A stretch of 50,422 nucleotides of DNA from Bacteroidetes bacterium QS_3_64_15 (GCA_003022565.1 PXTN01000063.1:1-50422); one strand, 5' to 3'. Positions 1 to 9,073 are shown, counted from the first letter of the stretch. Made by a program: numbers and translations. The notes: generated by a model from the letters alone, not told the origin.

Positions 1-1227
1 TTTGACCTCCATGTATGTGTCGTCGGCGATGCCGGTGGTCACCTCCACCATTCGGGCCGAGTCGGCCTTGGCCACAAACACGACCCGGCGCAGGTCCTCC
101 TCTCCCTCTTCCCCCTTCGCGGTCGTGTCGGCGGCCTTGGGGCGCACCTCGGTAAAGTCGCGAACGGTGACGGCCTGGATGGGCACAGCCACCGCGCTCT
201 CTTCGGTGTCGGTGTAGATGTCGACGGCGCCGCTCATGCCCGGTCGTAAGAGTGGAGTGCGGTCCGACGTGGGGGGCACCTCGGGACGCTGAATGCCGCC
301 ATCACTCCCGGTGGAGAGGCCAGTGTTGGGATTGTTGAGCACGCGGATGGTGACGGGGAAATTGGTCACCTCGTTCTGGCTCCCCTGGTTCTCAATGCGG
401 GCCGAGTTGGCAATTTCGGTCACGCGGCCCTGAAAGGAGCGGTCCGGATGCGCGTCGAACTCGATGGTGGCCGAGTCGCGCTGGGAGACGTTCACTACGT
501 CGCCCTCGTTGACGTCCACCTTCAGCTCCATCTGGCCGAGCCGCGAGATCCGCATCATCTCGGTGCCGGCCCGCTGCTGCGTCCCAACGACGCGCTCTCC
601 TTCTTCTACCTCCAGCCGGGTGACGGTGCCGGACATGGGCGCGTAAATGCGGGTCTTCTGGAGCTGCTCGCGGACGTCCTGCAGGTCGGCCCGGGCACTC
701 TCGACCCGGAACCGCGCGGAGCGGAGCTGGGCGACGGCCTGCTGGTAGCTCGTCTCGGCGTTTTGGTACTCACTCTCCGAAATGACGTCCTTTTCGTAAA
801 GCTTCTTCTGCCGCTCGTAGGTGCGGCGCGCCTCGATGGAGTCGGCGCGGCGCTGAGCCAGGCTCGCCTTCGCCTCCGAAACTCCCGCCTCGGCCCGCTC
901 GACGGACGCGCGGTAGTCTTCGGCCTGGAGCCGGGCGAGCAGGTCGCCCTTCTGCACCAGGTCGCCCTCCGTCACGGGCAACGCCACGATCTCGCCCGGC
1001 ACGTCGGGACTAATCGTGACCTCCACCTCGGGCTGGGCCCGCCCGAAGGCCGTCACGACCTGTGTAATGGTGCGGCGATCTACCTCTTCAGTGTCGACCC
1101 GGAGGCCGGAGTCCCCATTCCCAAACCACCCGAGTTGCCATCCGAGGCCGCCGGCGATGAGCAAGATGAGCAGCAGGCCGCCGCCCGCGTACCACATGCG
1201 ATTCGAGGTGTGTCCTGAGGATGACAT
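1..1227 (-). CDS. RND/MacA-type efflux periplasmic adaptor (HlyD family), 3' end outside window
   Basis: Membrane-fusion adaptor that would bridge an inner-membrane ABC transporter and a TolC channel. The gene starts at the ATG at 1227 and runs off the left edge, so the C-terminus is missing. Visible in order: a short cytoplasmic N-terminus; one membrane anchor around residues 11-32 (WYAGGGLLLILLIAGGLGW); a first biotinyl-lipoyl half (PGEIVALPVTEGDLVQKGD); a long Glu/Arg/Gln-rich coiled-coil hairpin; the second lipoyl half (TRIYAPMSGTVTRLEVEEGE); then beta-barrel segments. This order is typical of MacA/HlyD proteins. The tolC-like gene lies 51 bp upstream and two MacB-type permeases follow further upstream, all on the same strand, which supports one efflux operon. 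A separate ATPase subunit would be expected further left. The family is clear; the substrate is unknown. Confidence 0.9.
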   Translation of the reverse strand, partial: MSSSGHTSNRMWYAGGGLLLILLIAGGLGWQLGWFGNGDSGLRVDTEEVDRRTITQVVTAFGRAQPEVEVTISPDVPGEIVALPVTEGDLVQKGDLLARLQAEDYRASVERAEAGVSEAKASLAQRRADSIEARRTYERQKKLYEKDVISESEYQNAETSYQQAVAQLRSARFRVESARADLQDVREQLQKTRIYAPMSGTVTRLEVEEGERVVGTQQRAGTEMMRISRLGQMELKVDVNEGDVVNVSQRDSATIEFDAHPDRSFQGRVTEIANSARIENQGSQNEVTNFPVTIRVLNNPNTGLSTGSDGGIQRPEVPPTSDRTPLLRPGMSGAVDIYTDTEESAVAVPIQAVTVRDFTEVRPKAADTTAKGEEGEEDLRRVVFVAKADSARMVEVTTGIADDTYMEVK

Positions 1228-1278
1228 GACTGAAAGAATCGTGTTCTGGAAAGAGGCACGAAGAGGGCGCCAGCGGAT

Positions 1279-2712
1279 TCAGCGCGCTGCCGGTTGGTTG
1301 AGAAGCGGGTCACTCGGCGAAAGCCGACCAGCGTTGTAGTCGATTCGCTTCTGCTGAAAGAGGAGGTTGTATCGGGCCTGCACCTGCTGGCTCGCCGCGT
1401 CGACGTAGTCGCGGAGGGCGTTCTGCAATTCCACGATGTCGGCGGAGCCAAGCTCGTAGCGTTCCTGGGCGGCGGTCCGGGCCTGCTCGGCGGCCTGAAG
1501 ACGCTTGTTGGCCGCCTCCAACTGCTGCACGGCGTTTTGGTGATCGAGGTAGGCCTGCCGCACCTGCAGGGCCACCTGCTGCCGCTGGTCCTGAAGCTGA
1601 TACTTCGCGTTCTGCGCCTGCACCCGGGCCTGCTCGACCTGCGCACTGCGCTGGAGCCGCTCGAAGATTGGAATGCTCAGGGAGAGCGAAATGCCACCCC
1701 CCCGGTTATTTTCGAGCTGTTCGGTAAAGCTCTGGTCGATGAACTGGTCGGGATTGTCGGGATTCGGGATGCGTCCCCGGCTCGACCAGTCGGTGCCGTA
1801 TCGGCCGCTGATCGAGAGACTTGGGTAGTAGGTCGCCTTCGCGGCCCGGATGCCCTGCTGGGCCGCCTGTCGTTCGGCCTGGGCCGCGCGCAGGTCTAGG
1901 CGCTTCTGAAAGGCCTCATCGATAAGGGCAGACCGATCGAACTGGTCCGTTCCCGAAGGTCCTTCGTCTAAGTCAGGGACCTGAAAGTCGTACGCCTGAC
2001 GCGGATTGAGTTGGAGAGTCTGAATGAGCCGGGTCTTGTTCACTTCCCGCTCCCGTCGTGCCTGCAGGAGCTGCTGCTCGGCGTCGGCCAGGTCGGCCTC
2101 GGCCGTGAACTCGTCCGACTTGGGCCGGGATCCGGCGTCCACAAACTCCCGAACCTGGCGCAGACGCTGGCGCTGGGCCTCCACCTGCTCCTTGCGCACC
2201 CGCACAATCTCCTGGCTCTCCACCAGGGCGATGAACTGGTCCATCACGGTGAACACCACCTCCCGCCGCGTGCGCTTCAGGCTCGTCTGGTCCGCCGTGG
2301 CCTGCTTGCGAGCCCGCTGGAGCGAGGCGACGTTCTCGAACCCGTTGAAAAGCGTGACGCTCGACCGCCCAGACAGGCTGAAGCGATTGGTCGACCGTGT
2401 GGTAAAGCCCCCCGTCACCTGGCTGAAGTTGCGTCCAACGCGCCGCGAGACGTCACTGCTGACGTTGAGGTCGGGCGCGAAGTCCATCCACTCGGACTGC
2501 ACTTGGACGTTGGACGCCCGCGCCTGAGCCTGCGCCCGCTTCAGGTCGGTATTCTGGTCGAGAGCGGTGCGGACGGCCTCGTTGAACGCAATCTGTGTGG
2601 TGTCCTGGGGCTGTTGTGCGTAGCCGGGGGTCGCAAAGACCCCAAGCATCAGGAGGAGGGTGAAGGCACCCAGCCCTGTTGAGGCAAAACGAGAAGAGGC
2701 GAGTCGTTGCAT
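1279..2712 (-). CDS. TolC family outer membrane efflux protein
   Basis: Outer-membrane channel of a tripartite efflux system, 477 residues, close to the family's usual length. The N-terminus is a Sec signal peptide (basic start, hydrophobic stretch LGAFTLLLMLGVFATPGYA, cleavage before QQPQD). The mature protein begins with a TolC-typical helix (IAFNEAVRTALDQNTDLKRA). It contains two similar long coiled-coil halves rich in Gln, Arg and Ala, separated by beta-strand segments (RFSLSGRSSVTLFNGF; GGISLSLSIPIFE), matching the internal duplication of TolC. It sits between the adaptor gene and the permease genes, with 56 bp to the upstream permease, so it is probably co-transcribed. The ATG at 2712 is the natural start because the signal peptide begins there. 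Confidence 0.92.
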   Translation of the reverse strand: MQRLASSRFASTGLGAFTLLLMLGVFATPGYAQQPQDTTQIAFNEAVRTALDQNTDLKRAQAQARASNVQVQSEWMDFAPDLNVSSDVSRRVGRNFSQVTGGFTTRSTNRFSLSGRSSVTLFNGFENVASLQRARKQATADQTSLKRTRREVVFTVMDQFIALVESQEIVRVRKEQVEAQRQRLRQVREFVDAGSRPKSDEFTAEADLADAEQQLLQARREREVNKTRLIQTLQLNPRQAYDFQVPDLDEGPSGTDQFDRSALIDEAFQKRLDLRAAQAERQAAQQGIRAAKATYYPSLSISGRYGTDWSSRGRIPNPDNPDQFIDQSFTEQLENNRGGGISLSLSIPIFERLQRSAQVEQARVQAQNAKYQLQDQRQQVALQVRQAYLDHQNAVQQLEAANKRLQAAEQARTAAQERYELGSADIVELQNALRDYVDAASQQVQARYNLLFQQKRIDYNAGRLSPSDPLLNQPAAR

Positions 2713-2768
2713 GGCGTCGAAGGTCGTACTGTTGAGAGAATAAAGAGCGGGCGTTCGAGACGGGGGCG

Positions 2769-3989
2769 CTACTCGTATCGGAGGGAGTCAATAGGGTCGA
2801 GACGAGCCGCCTTGTAGGCCGGATAGCCGCCGAAGATGACGGCCAGCAGCGTGACGCCCCCGACGGCAATGCCCGCCCACATCCACGGGAAGGAGGGACT
2901 GATGTCCCAGTAGAGGGCCGCCACGTTGCCCCCAAGGCCGCCAAACACGATGCCGATCAGTCCGCCGATCTGGCACAGGATAATGGCCTCCAGCAGAAAC
3001 TGGCCGAGGATGTTTCGCCACTTGGCCCCCACCGCCTTGCGAATGCCGATCTCCTTCGTCCGCTCGGTGACGGAGACGAGCATGATGTTCATGATGCCCA
3101 CCCCGGCGGCCAGCAGCGAAATGAGTCCCACGAGTGCCCCGCCCATTGTGAGGGTGCTCGTAAACTGATCGAAGGTACTGCGGAGGAAGTCGCTCGACTC
3201 AATGTTGAAGGTGCTCGGGACCCCAGGTGCCACCCCTCGGACCACGCGCAGGTGGCTCCGCACCTCGTCCTCGGCCGCCGCAAGCTGACCGGCGGTGGCG
3301 GCCCGGACGCGCGTATCGTTCATGCTGCGCCCGCCGCTCCCGTACGCCCCGAAGAGGTGCGTGATGGGTGCGTACACCCGTGTATTCGGGCTTCGAAACA
3401 GGCCCGCCTTCTCCGCCAGCACGCCCACCACTTCGAGCCGCACCCGGCCGACCTGCACCTCCTTGCCCACCGGACTGGTCGTCGGAAAGAGCACCTCGGC
3501 CACCTCCGACCCAAGGAGAGCTACCGGGCGTGCGTTCTGCACGTCCTGCGTCACAAATGGGCGCCCCGCCTGCATCTCGTAGCCAAAGGTGCCAAGGAAC
3601 GCCTCGTCGGTGCCGTAGAGAGACACATTGGGGTTCGTCTCGTGCCGGTCGGACTGCGCCTTCCCCCTAGAGCCGAACCGCTCGCTCACGCTCACGGACA
3701 GGTCGCTCCCCACCCGTTCCTTGAGGCGAAGCACCTGATCGTGCGTGATGGGCGGATGGTAGCGTTCGGGCCCGTCGCCGCCTGCGTAGTCGTACCGCTC
3801 GATCGAGAGCGTCGAGGCCCCCAGCCCTTGAATCGAGCTCTTGAAGTAGAGGTCGATCACGTCCACGGCCGTCACGGCGGCAATGACCGCAAAGACGCCG
3901 ATGACGATGCCGAGAAGGGTGAGGGCGGAGCGCAATTTGTTGGCCCGAAGCGCCTGGAGCGCCTCGCGCACCGTCTCGAATCCGCTCAT
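2769..3989 (-). CDS. MacB-type ABC transporter permease (first of two)
   Basis: Permease of 406 residues without a fused ATPase domain, so only the membrane part of a MacB-like transporter. The N-terminus has the family signature around the first membrane helix (ALRANKLRSALTLLGIVIGV). A large periplasmic MacB_PCD domain follows, then the FtsX domain with three helices. The conserved cytoplasmic segment before the second helix reads SVTERTKEIGIRKAVGAKWR. The protein ends in ARLDPIDSLRYE, which is typical of the family. A second permease with the same architecture is encoded upstream, so the two may form a heterodimer (inference). The ATP-binding subunit is not in this window. Start ATG at 3989. 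Confidence 0.92.
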   Translation of the reverse strand: MSGFETVREALQALRANKLRSALTLLGIVIGVFAVIAAVTAVDVIDLYFKSSIQGLGASTLSIERYDYAGGDGPERYHPPITHDQVLRLKERVGSDLSVSVSERFGSRGKAQSDRHETNPNVSLYGTDEAFLGTFGYEMQAGRPFVTQDVQNARPVALLGSEVAEVLFPTTSPVGKEVQVGRVRLEVVGVLAEKAGLFRSPNTRVYAPITHLFGAYGSGGRSMNDTRVRAATAGQLAAAEDEVRSHLRVVRGVAPGVPSTFNIESSDFLRSTFDQFTSTLTMGGALVGLISLLAAGVGIMNIMLVSVTERTKEIGIRKAVGAKWRNILGQFLLEAIILCQIGGLIGIVFGGLGGNVAALYWDISPSFPWMWAGIAVGGVTLLAVIFGGYPAYKAARLDPIDSLRYE

Positions 3990-4076
3990 GGACGAGGGGA
4001 GTGCGTTGGAAAGGGTCGGGGAAAAAGGGTTGTGTTTGTGGTAGAGCGTGCCTGCCGTCCGGGACTACGTGTGGGT

Positions 4077-4136
4077 GTGTGGGCGTATGGGCGTTTTTTC
4101 ATACGCCCAGACGCCAATACGCCCAGACGCCCACAC
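4077..4136. repeat. Short-period repeat and imperfect palindrome between the two permease genes
   Basis: The unit ATACGCCCAGACGCC occurs twice in tandem from about 4102, bounded by the inverted pair GTGTGGGCGT (4077-4086) and ACGCCCACAC (4127-4136). GGCGTATG/CATACGCC also face each other across a T6 run. The transcript could fold into a hairpin on either strand. It resembles the degenerate 7-9 nt period arrays at other gene borders in this window. Confidence 0.7.
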
Positions 4137-4138
4137 GC

Positions 4139-4342
4139 TCACGCGGTCTGCTTCTCCTTCACGACGCCCCAGCTCCGGGCCACCACGAAGAGGACCCCGC
4201 CAAGACCGACCGATCCGCGCAGCCTCGCCGTTGGCTGTCCGGCAACGGCCCCCACTTGCTCTCGGCTCCATCGGAGCAGGTGCACGACGGGCAATAGCAT
4301 CCAGGGAAGGGTCGGCCCAGAGGGAGAAGGTGCGTTCTGCAT
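4139..4342 (-). CDS. Putative small membrane protein
   Basis: I do not recognise this 67-residue open frame. It starts 31 bases after the stop of the upstream permease, on the same strand, in sequence otherwise without a gene. Two hydrophobic stretches are visible: LPWMLLPVVHLL near residues 12-23 and LGGVLFVVARSWGVV near the C-terminus, joined by a basic, polar loop. That would fit a small two-helix membrane protein made with the efflux operon. No conserved motif is visible and no ribosome binding site is convincing. The frame could be open by chance in GC-rich DNA, so the call is tentative. Confidence 0.35.
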   Translation of the reverse strand: MQNAPSPSGPTLPWMLLPVVHLLRWSREQVGAVAGQPTARLRGSVGLGGVLFVVARSWGVVKEKQTA

Positions 4343-4373
4343 GGGTTTCTGTGGGGTGTGGAATGACGTGCAA

Positions 4374-5618
4374 CTACTCGTACCGGAGCGCCTCGATGGG
4401 ATCGGCGGTGGCAGCCTGCCAGGCCGGCGCGATGCCGAAGAGGATGCCGACGCCCACACAGATCACAAACGCGAGGACGATCGTCTGGGCCGGCAGGGTG
4501 GCGGTCAGCCCCAGAGCACTCACGCCCATGGCCCCCAGCGCAGAAACGCCAAGGCCGATGACGCCCCCGATCAAACATACGATGACCGCCTCAACCAGGA
4601 ACTGAAACAGGATGGTACGGCGCTTGGCCCCCACGGCCTTGCGGATGCCGATCTCTTTCGTCCGCTCGCGCACCGACACAAACATGATGTTCATGACGCC
4701 GATGCCGCCCACTACGAGCGCGAGCCCCGTCAGGAACAGCCCCACGCCGTAGATGGCGATTCGGGTGCTCGCGAAGCTGTCCATGATCTGCTGTTGGTCG
4801 TTGATCGCGAAGTTGTTTCGCTCCCCCGGCGGCACCCCGCGGGCCGTCCGCACGATGCCGGTCAGCTCCTCCTCCGCCCGGCTCATCAGAGCTGGGGATG
4901 CCACCTTCGCCATGACGGTGACCCCCCATCTTCGATTGACCCCGAAGGCCTGGTCGTAGGTGCTAAACGGGACGAGAATGCGCTCGTCCGGCGAGCCGGG
5001 TCCGCCGAGCATGCTCTGGCCCTTCTTCGTCTGCACCCCGATCACGGTGCACGGCACGCTCCCCATCTTAATTTCCTTCCCGAGCGGCGTGATCGCCGGA
5101 AAGAGCTCCTCGGCGATTGTTGCCCCGATGACGCAGACGTGCCGCGCCGCGCGCTCTTCAGTCTGCGTGTAAAAACGTCCCTTCCTGAGCTCAACGTTGC
5201 GGATGCGCCCGTACTGGGGCGGCGACCCCAAAATCTCGCCCTCTATCTCCTGCCCCCGGTAGGTCACCGAGCGGTCCGTGTCCGCCATCGGCGCCGCCGC
5301 CGTGGTGAAGCGTGAGCGCTCCTGAATGGTCTGGGCCAAGGCCGGTTGAATGGCCGGGCGGTTGCGGAGGCGCCACCACTCCCGATCGGCGTTCTGGCCC
5401 CATGGAAACTGGTCGACGTACAGCACGTCGGTCCCGAGTTGGGAGAGCGCCTTGTCGAACTCCTGATTTAGTCCGTTGATGACGGTCGCCATCAGCGTGA
5501 CCGCCGCGATGCCGATGATGACCCCAAGCGTGGTCAGCGTGGAGCGCAGCTTGTTGGTCCAGATGGCCTGGCCGGCAATCCGGACGCCCTCGACCACTTC
5601 AAAGACGAAACGACGCAT
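4374..5618 (-). CDS. MacB-type ABC transporter permease (second of two)
   Basis: A 414-residue permease with the same plan as its neighbour: first helix signature (IWTNKLRSTLTTLGVIIGIA), a periplasmic MacB_PCD domain, then three FtsX-domain helices. The coupling segment reads SVRERTKEIGIRKAVGAKRR, and the C-terminus ATADPIEALRYE is typical. The frame is open to an upstream in-frame ATG at 5645. I prefer the ATG at 5618 because the nine extra residues are very basic and lie outside the family pattern. No ATPase domain is fused. It is first of the four efflux genes in transcription order and lies 69 bp after the lipoprotein gene, so it may share that gene's promoter. Confidence 0.9.
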   Translation of the reverse strand: MRRFVFEVVEGVRIAGQAIWTNKLRSTLTTLGVIIGIAAVTLMATVINGLNQEFDKALSQLGTDVLYVDQFPWGQNADREWWRLRNRPAIQPALAQTIQERSRFTTAAAPMADTDRSVTYRGQEIEGEILGSPPQYGRIRNVELRKGRFYTQTEERAARHVCVIGATIAEELFPAITPLGKEIKMGSVPCTVIGVQTKKGQSMLGGPGSPDERILVPFSTYDQAFGVNRRWGVTVMAKVASPALMSRAEEELTGIVRTARGVPPGERNNFAINDQQQIMDSFASTRIAIYGVGLFLTGLALVVGGIGVMNIMFVSVRERTKEIGIRKAVGAKRRTILFQFLVEAVIVCLIGGVIGLGVSALGAMGVSALGLTATLPAQTIVLAFVICVGVGILFGIAPAWQAATADPIEALRYE

Positions 5619-5687
5619 GGGCCGTCTCAATCGTTCGGGAAACACGAAAGGGTAGGCGGTTCGAATCGTCGGCTCTCTGTTCGGCGA

Positions 5688-6995
5688 CTATCCGCTTTCG
5701 CCGGTCCCCCTTGCAATACGGGAGACAGGCCGATCGGCACACAGGTTGCAGGTCTCCGTCGAGACGTGCAGGGGCCTCAACGCCGGAGCGGCGCGCGTGA
5801 TGCCGGCCCTTCGACGAACGGTCCCTTTCGCCCGACGAATCGAAGACTTCGACCGATGAGCAGCGCGTCCTTCCGTCCTTGTCTCCACGGCCTTCCGAAC
5901 CCGCGCCCGATCCACCGCGCACTGAACGTGCACGACCGGGCCGTCCCGCTCGATGGTCACCTCGTTGAGCAGGTCGCCTGTGACTCCCTCAATCTCCTTC
6001 TCGGAGAGCCGAAGGGCCGCGATCGCGCCCTTCGACACGTCCACCACGTTCGCAGCGCTCGTCTCGTCCCGCATCGTGAGGTATGCTTTGCCCTCCAGGG
6101 CCTCGTCGGTTAGCGTGACCGACACGGCCTGCTCGCGGATCCGGCTTTTCAGCCGATCAATCTTGCTTCCGGCCGAGCCCTCCAAAGCCGACGACGCGTC
6201 CGAGAGGCCCAGCATGCGGTCGGCCCACGCGCTGAGCAGTTGCTGGAACCCGGTCCTGTTCGCCCTCGGAGCGTCGCTGGAGGACGCTGCCCCGCTGGCT
6301 CCGGGGTCATGGAGGGCGGTCTGTAGCACGTCGCGCCCCACGAGCCACGCGGTGCTACCGTGGCCCACTCGCTCGACGAGCGTCATGTACGACTCGTTGT
6401 CACGGAACCCCTCGGCCTGGTCCCGATGCCGGTCGATCATGGCCTCGACCCGACCGGCGTCCATCGCGGCGGCAATCGTGCCGCTGCGGACGAAGCCCAG
6501 CGACAGGGTGTCCGGCACAGACGCCTCCTCGGACGCCCACGCCCCGAGAGCGAGATGATAGACGGGCACGTCGCGATAGGTGGCGGCCCGCCCGGCCTCC
6601 CCCGGCGCCCGGTCGAGGTACCGGTCCACCTGGTCCGGACTCAGGTCCGCAAACACGACCGCGCTCAGCGCATCTCCGTCCTCAAGAGTCCCGTACACGG
6701 CCTTCAGATCCGTCTCGGGATCCATGCCTGTAGCGGCGAGGACGGTGCCCAGGCGAGACTCCTCCGCCCGACGGAGACTGTCGACCAGGTCCGCCCCCCC
6801 GAACGTGTCGACGTTTCCCATCACCGTCTCCAGGTCGACCATTCCCGCAAAGCGCGGCGCTTCCGGCAGAAGGGCGGTGGCCTGCCGCGTCTGCGTCGGG
6901 ATCCGGTCGGTCAGGCTCATGTAGGGCTCGCATCCCACGAGCCCGACGGTGGCGATAAGAAGAAGGATCCAGAGCGACGGTCGACGAAAGAGCAT
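5688..6995 (-). CDS. Unknown lipoprotein upstream of the efflux operon
   Basis: A 435-residue protein with a clear lipoprotein signal (hydrophobic WILLLIATVGLVGC; lipobox LVGC, Cys at about residue 22). It would be anchored to a membrane and face the periplasm or cell surface. The body is acidic and rich in Asp, Ala and Val, with segments such as MGNVDTFGGADLVDSLR and AYLTMRDETSAANVV. It resembles large substrate-free bacterial lipoproteins, but I cannot name a family. About 70 C-terminal residues, after VRKAVETRT, change abruptly to an Arg/Ala/Ser-rich basic tail, unlike the rest. The original stop may have been lost through mutation or a frameshift. Position suggests a link with the efflux operon, but that is inference. 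Confidence 0.75.
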   Translation of the reverse strand: MLFRRPSLWILLLIATVGLVGCEPYMSLTDRIPTQTRQATALLPEAPRFAGMVDLETVMGNVDTFGGADLVDSLRRAEESRLGTVLAATGMDPETDLKAVYGTLEDGDALSAVVFADLSPDQVDRYLDRAPGEAGRAATYRDVPVYHLALGAWASEEASVPDTLSLGFVRSGTIAAAMDAGRVEAMIDRHRDQAEGFRDNESYMTLVERVGHGSTAWLVGRDVLQTALHDPGASGAASSSDAPRANRTGFQQLLSAWADRMLGLSDASSALEGSAGSKIDRLKSRIREQAVSVTLTDEALEGKAYLTMRDETSAANVVDVSKGAIAALRLSEKEIEGVTGDLLNEVTIERDGPVVHVQCAVDRARVRKAVETRTEGRAAHRSKSSIRRAKGTVRRRAGITRAAPALRPLHVSTETCNLCADRPVSRIARGTGESG

Positions 6996-7257
6996 GGAAG
7001 CGCGGGATAAACGGAGAGAGCGGTGCGACGGACCTGGCGGACCCTGCCGTTATCGTGCGCCACTTCCCAACGCTCCCCCGACCACAAAGATGCAGGTCGT
7101 GCGATGAACCGGGAGTGCGGTGCGACGAATGCCTCATCGCAGAGGATGCGGACCCGCGGCGTTGCCCGATGCGACCTATCAGTCCCCCGGACCGGCGTCT
7201 CCTCCCCGTCAGGGTCCCGTCTGAGGGACAGTGTGGATTGACCGTCGGAAGCCGCCG

Positions 7258-7698
7258 TTACGTCCCGCCGACGTGCTCCCGAAGACGGTCGTCGGAAATG
7301 GACAGCCGTCCCTGTTCATTGGCCTTCTCGTACAGGGCCTCGGAGCACACTGCCGTGCTCATTTCCTCGCACCAGCAGGCAAACTCGTAGCCCACGGCCC
7401 CGTGGTCGTCGCCAAACGCCTCGAACTTGGCCGACCGCAGGCTTTCTTCGGGAGAGGTGCCGACCCCCCAGACAATTCCAGTGGTACGGTCAAAGGTCAC
7501 CCAGTAGGCAGGCGTGGCGACGTGCTCAAACTCGTCGAGCTCTGCTCCTACGACAGGGGCTTCCGCTCCGACGTCCTGGAATGCATCGTCGGAGGCGCTC
7601 CAGACGAGATCATTGGGGGCGACCCGGCCCTCCGTTTTTTCAACGTATCCGATGGGAAGGTCGACGGTCTGCGTGTGGTCGTGGTCGGTGGCACCCAT
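7258..7698 (-). CDS. Unknown acidic cytosolic protein
   Basis: 146 residues from the ATG at 7698. The frame is open to 7737, but the next 13 residues look unlike protein sequence of this organism, while MGATDHDHTQTVDLP starts the acidic body. No signal peptide or membrane segment is present. The stretch YWVTFDRTTGIVWGVGTSPE near the middle resembles the beta-beta-alpha pattern of small HicB/DUF1902-like proteins, but the match is too loose to assign. Composition is strongly acidic, as expected for a salt-in halophile. It is transcribed in the same direction as its neighbours but separated from them by more than 170 bp on both sides. Confidence 0.6.
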   Translation of the reverse strand: MGATDHDHTQTVDLPIGYVEKTEGRVAPNDLVWSASDDAFQDVGAEAPVVGAELDEFEHVATPAYWVTFDRTTGIVWGVGTSPEESLRSAKFEAFGDDHGAVGYEFACWCEEMSTAVCSEALYEKANEQGRLSISDDRLREHVGGT

Positions 7699-7870
7699 CG
7701 TACACAATCGTGACTCGGACGGAACGGCGAGCAGCATGCAGGCGATGTGTGAAACCGCCTGGGATGAGCATCACCGTTGACGATCGCGGTTGATTCGCGG
7801 AGGATGGACGCTCCGCGCCGGAGCCGGCTCTTTCCACGACTTCGTTACGGATGGGCCCCCTGAGCGGCCC

Positions 7871-8236
7871 TCAGTTGTCTTCCAGGAGCTCTCGTTCCAG
7901 GGCGCGAAGCTCACGGAGGACCGTCTCGCGGTCGCCTTTGTCCTGAAGGTCGAGCGTGCGGAGATTCGTCGAGGCGGTTCGCACTTCCAGTGTGGTTCCG
8001 TTCTTCGCGGTCTCGATGATGCCGAGCCGCAGGGCGGACGTCGCGTCGGCCGGCGCCTGGGACTGGCGCACCCGCATTTCGCGACGCGCGTCGGCGAGGG
8101 CCCGGAACAGTCGCGTCGCGTCCGGCCCGCGGGCCGACGTAGGGAGAGCGGTATCTGTGAGGTCAACCGGTGCTCCCCCCGATCCCATGACGGGCTGGGA
8201 CGACCGGCGCCCCACAACTGCGAGATAAGCGTTCAT
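7871..8236 (-). CDS. Unknown small protein with acidic helical C-terminus
   Basis: 121 residues, not recognised. The N-terminal 30 residues are low in structure (Gly/Ser/Pro/Thr). The remainder is Arg/Glu/Leu rich and predicted helical, ending in VLRELRALERELLEDN. A central strand-like piece reads GTTLEVRTASTNLRTLDL. There is no signal peptide and no catalytic motif. It lies 63 bp downstream of the LytTR response regulator gene, so co-transcription with the two-component genes is possible. Start ATG at 8236; a Met at residue 17 is an alternative start. Confidence 0.6.
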   Translation of the reverse strand: MNAYLAVVGRRSSQPVMGSGGAPVDLTDTALPTSARGPDATRLFRALADARREMRVRQSQAPADATSALRLGIIETAKNGTTLEVRTASTNLRTLDLQDKGDRETVLRELRALERELLEDN

Positions 8237-8299
8237 GACGGCGGGGCGTTGGTAAAAAACGCGATAAGCGTCCGAAGATCGGTGCGCGGACGTGGATCC

Positions 8300-9073
8300 T
8301 CATCCCGTTTCGTCGAGCAGCGCGTCCACGTTGTCACTGTAGCCGCGGCTCGTCTTCAGGGGCGTGCCACTGGCCATCCGGAGCTGGTAGGTGCCGTGGT
8401 CGAGCGGGCGGAGCTCCTCAATGTAGTCGGCGTTGGCGATGTAGGAGCGGTGGACGCGCAGGAAGCGGCCGGGGTCGAGCTCCTCTTCGAGCTCCTTCAT
8501 CGTCTTCCGCACGAGGTGCGTGTCCTCCCCGTCGTGGAGGGCCACGTAGTCGCCCTCAGACTCGATCCACTGCACGTCGTCGACGTCGACGAAGTAGATG
8601 CGGTCGCAGCTCCGGATCGTGAAGCGTTCGATGCCCTCGCGCTCCTCCTCGGCGGTGTACTCCCGAAGTACCCCCCGGAGCTGTTGGCTGAGCGCATTCG
8701 CCTCGACCCGCTGGAGCTGCCGGCGGGCCCGTTCCATGGCTTCCTCGAAGCGCTCCTCCTCGATCGGCTTCAGGAGGTAGTCGAGGGCGTGGGCCTCGAA
8801 GGCGTCGAGTGCGTACTGGTCGTAGGCCGTCACGAAAATGGTGAGCGGCATGTCCTCCACGCCCACCTCTTGCACAACCTCCAGCCCATCCATTTCGGGC
8901 ATCTGCACGTCGAGAAACACGAGGTCCGGGTCGTGCGCTTCGATCTGCCGTACCGCCTCAGGCCCGTCGGCGGCCTCCCCCGCGACGGTCACGTCGTCGA
9001 GGGGCTCCACGAGCTGCCGGACCCCCGTGCGGGCGAGCGGCTCGTCGTCAACGATGAGGGCGCGAATCGACAT
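8300..9073 (-). CDS. LytTR-family response regulator
   Basis: A 257-residue transcription regulator. The N-terminal receiver domain has the acidic pocket at D9-D10, the phospho-acceptor D55 in FLDVQMPEMDG, and the conserved Lys in DYLLKPI near residue 105. A Glu/Arg-rich linker joins it to a C-terminal LytTR DNA-binding domain (RIYFVDVDDVQWIESEGDYV; FLRVHRSYIANADYI). The frame is open further upstream with a TTG, but the ATG at 9073 begins MSIRALIVDDE exactly where receiver domains start. The cognate LytS-type kinase is encoded 101 bp upstream on the same strand. LytTR regulators bind direct repeats upstream of their targets. The targets here are unknown. Confidence 0.95.
   Translation of the reverse strand: MSIRALIVDDEPLARTGVRQLVEPLDDVTVAGEAADGPEAVRQIEAHDPDLVFLDVQMPEMDGLEVVQEVGVEDMPLTIFVTAYDQYALDAFEAHALDYLLKPIEEERFEEAMERARRQLQRVEANALSQQLRGVLREYTAEEEREGIERFTIRSCDRIYFVDVDDVQWIESEGDYVALHDGEDTHLVRKTMKELEEELDPGRFLRVHRSYIANADYIEELRPLDHGTYQLRMASGTPLKTSRGYSDNVDALLDETG

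Noticed and set aside
448-1218. Long plus-strand open frame opposite the adaptor gene
   Set aside because: Antisense shadow of the HlyD-type gene; no family pattern and His/Leu/Val-rich composition caused by reading GC-rich codons backwards.
3252-5315. 687-codon plus-strand frame across both permease genes
   Set aside because: Spans two genes and the spacer with no motif; typical long antisense frame in high-GC DNA.
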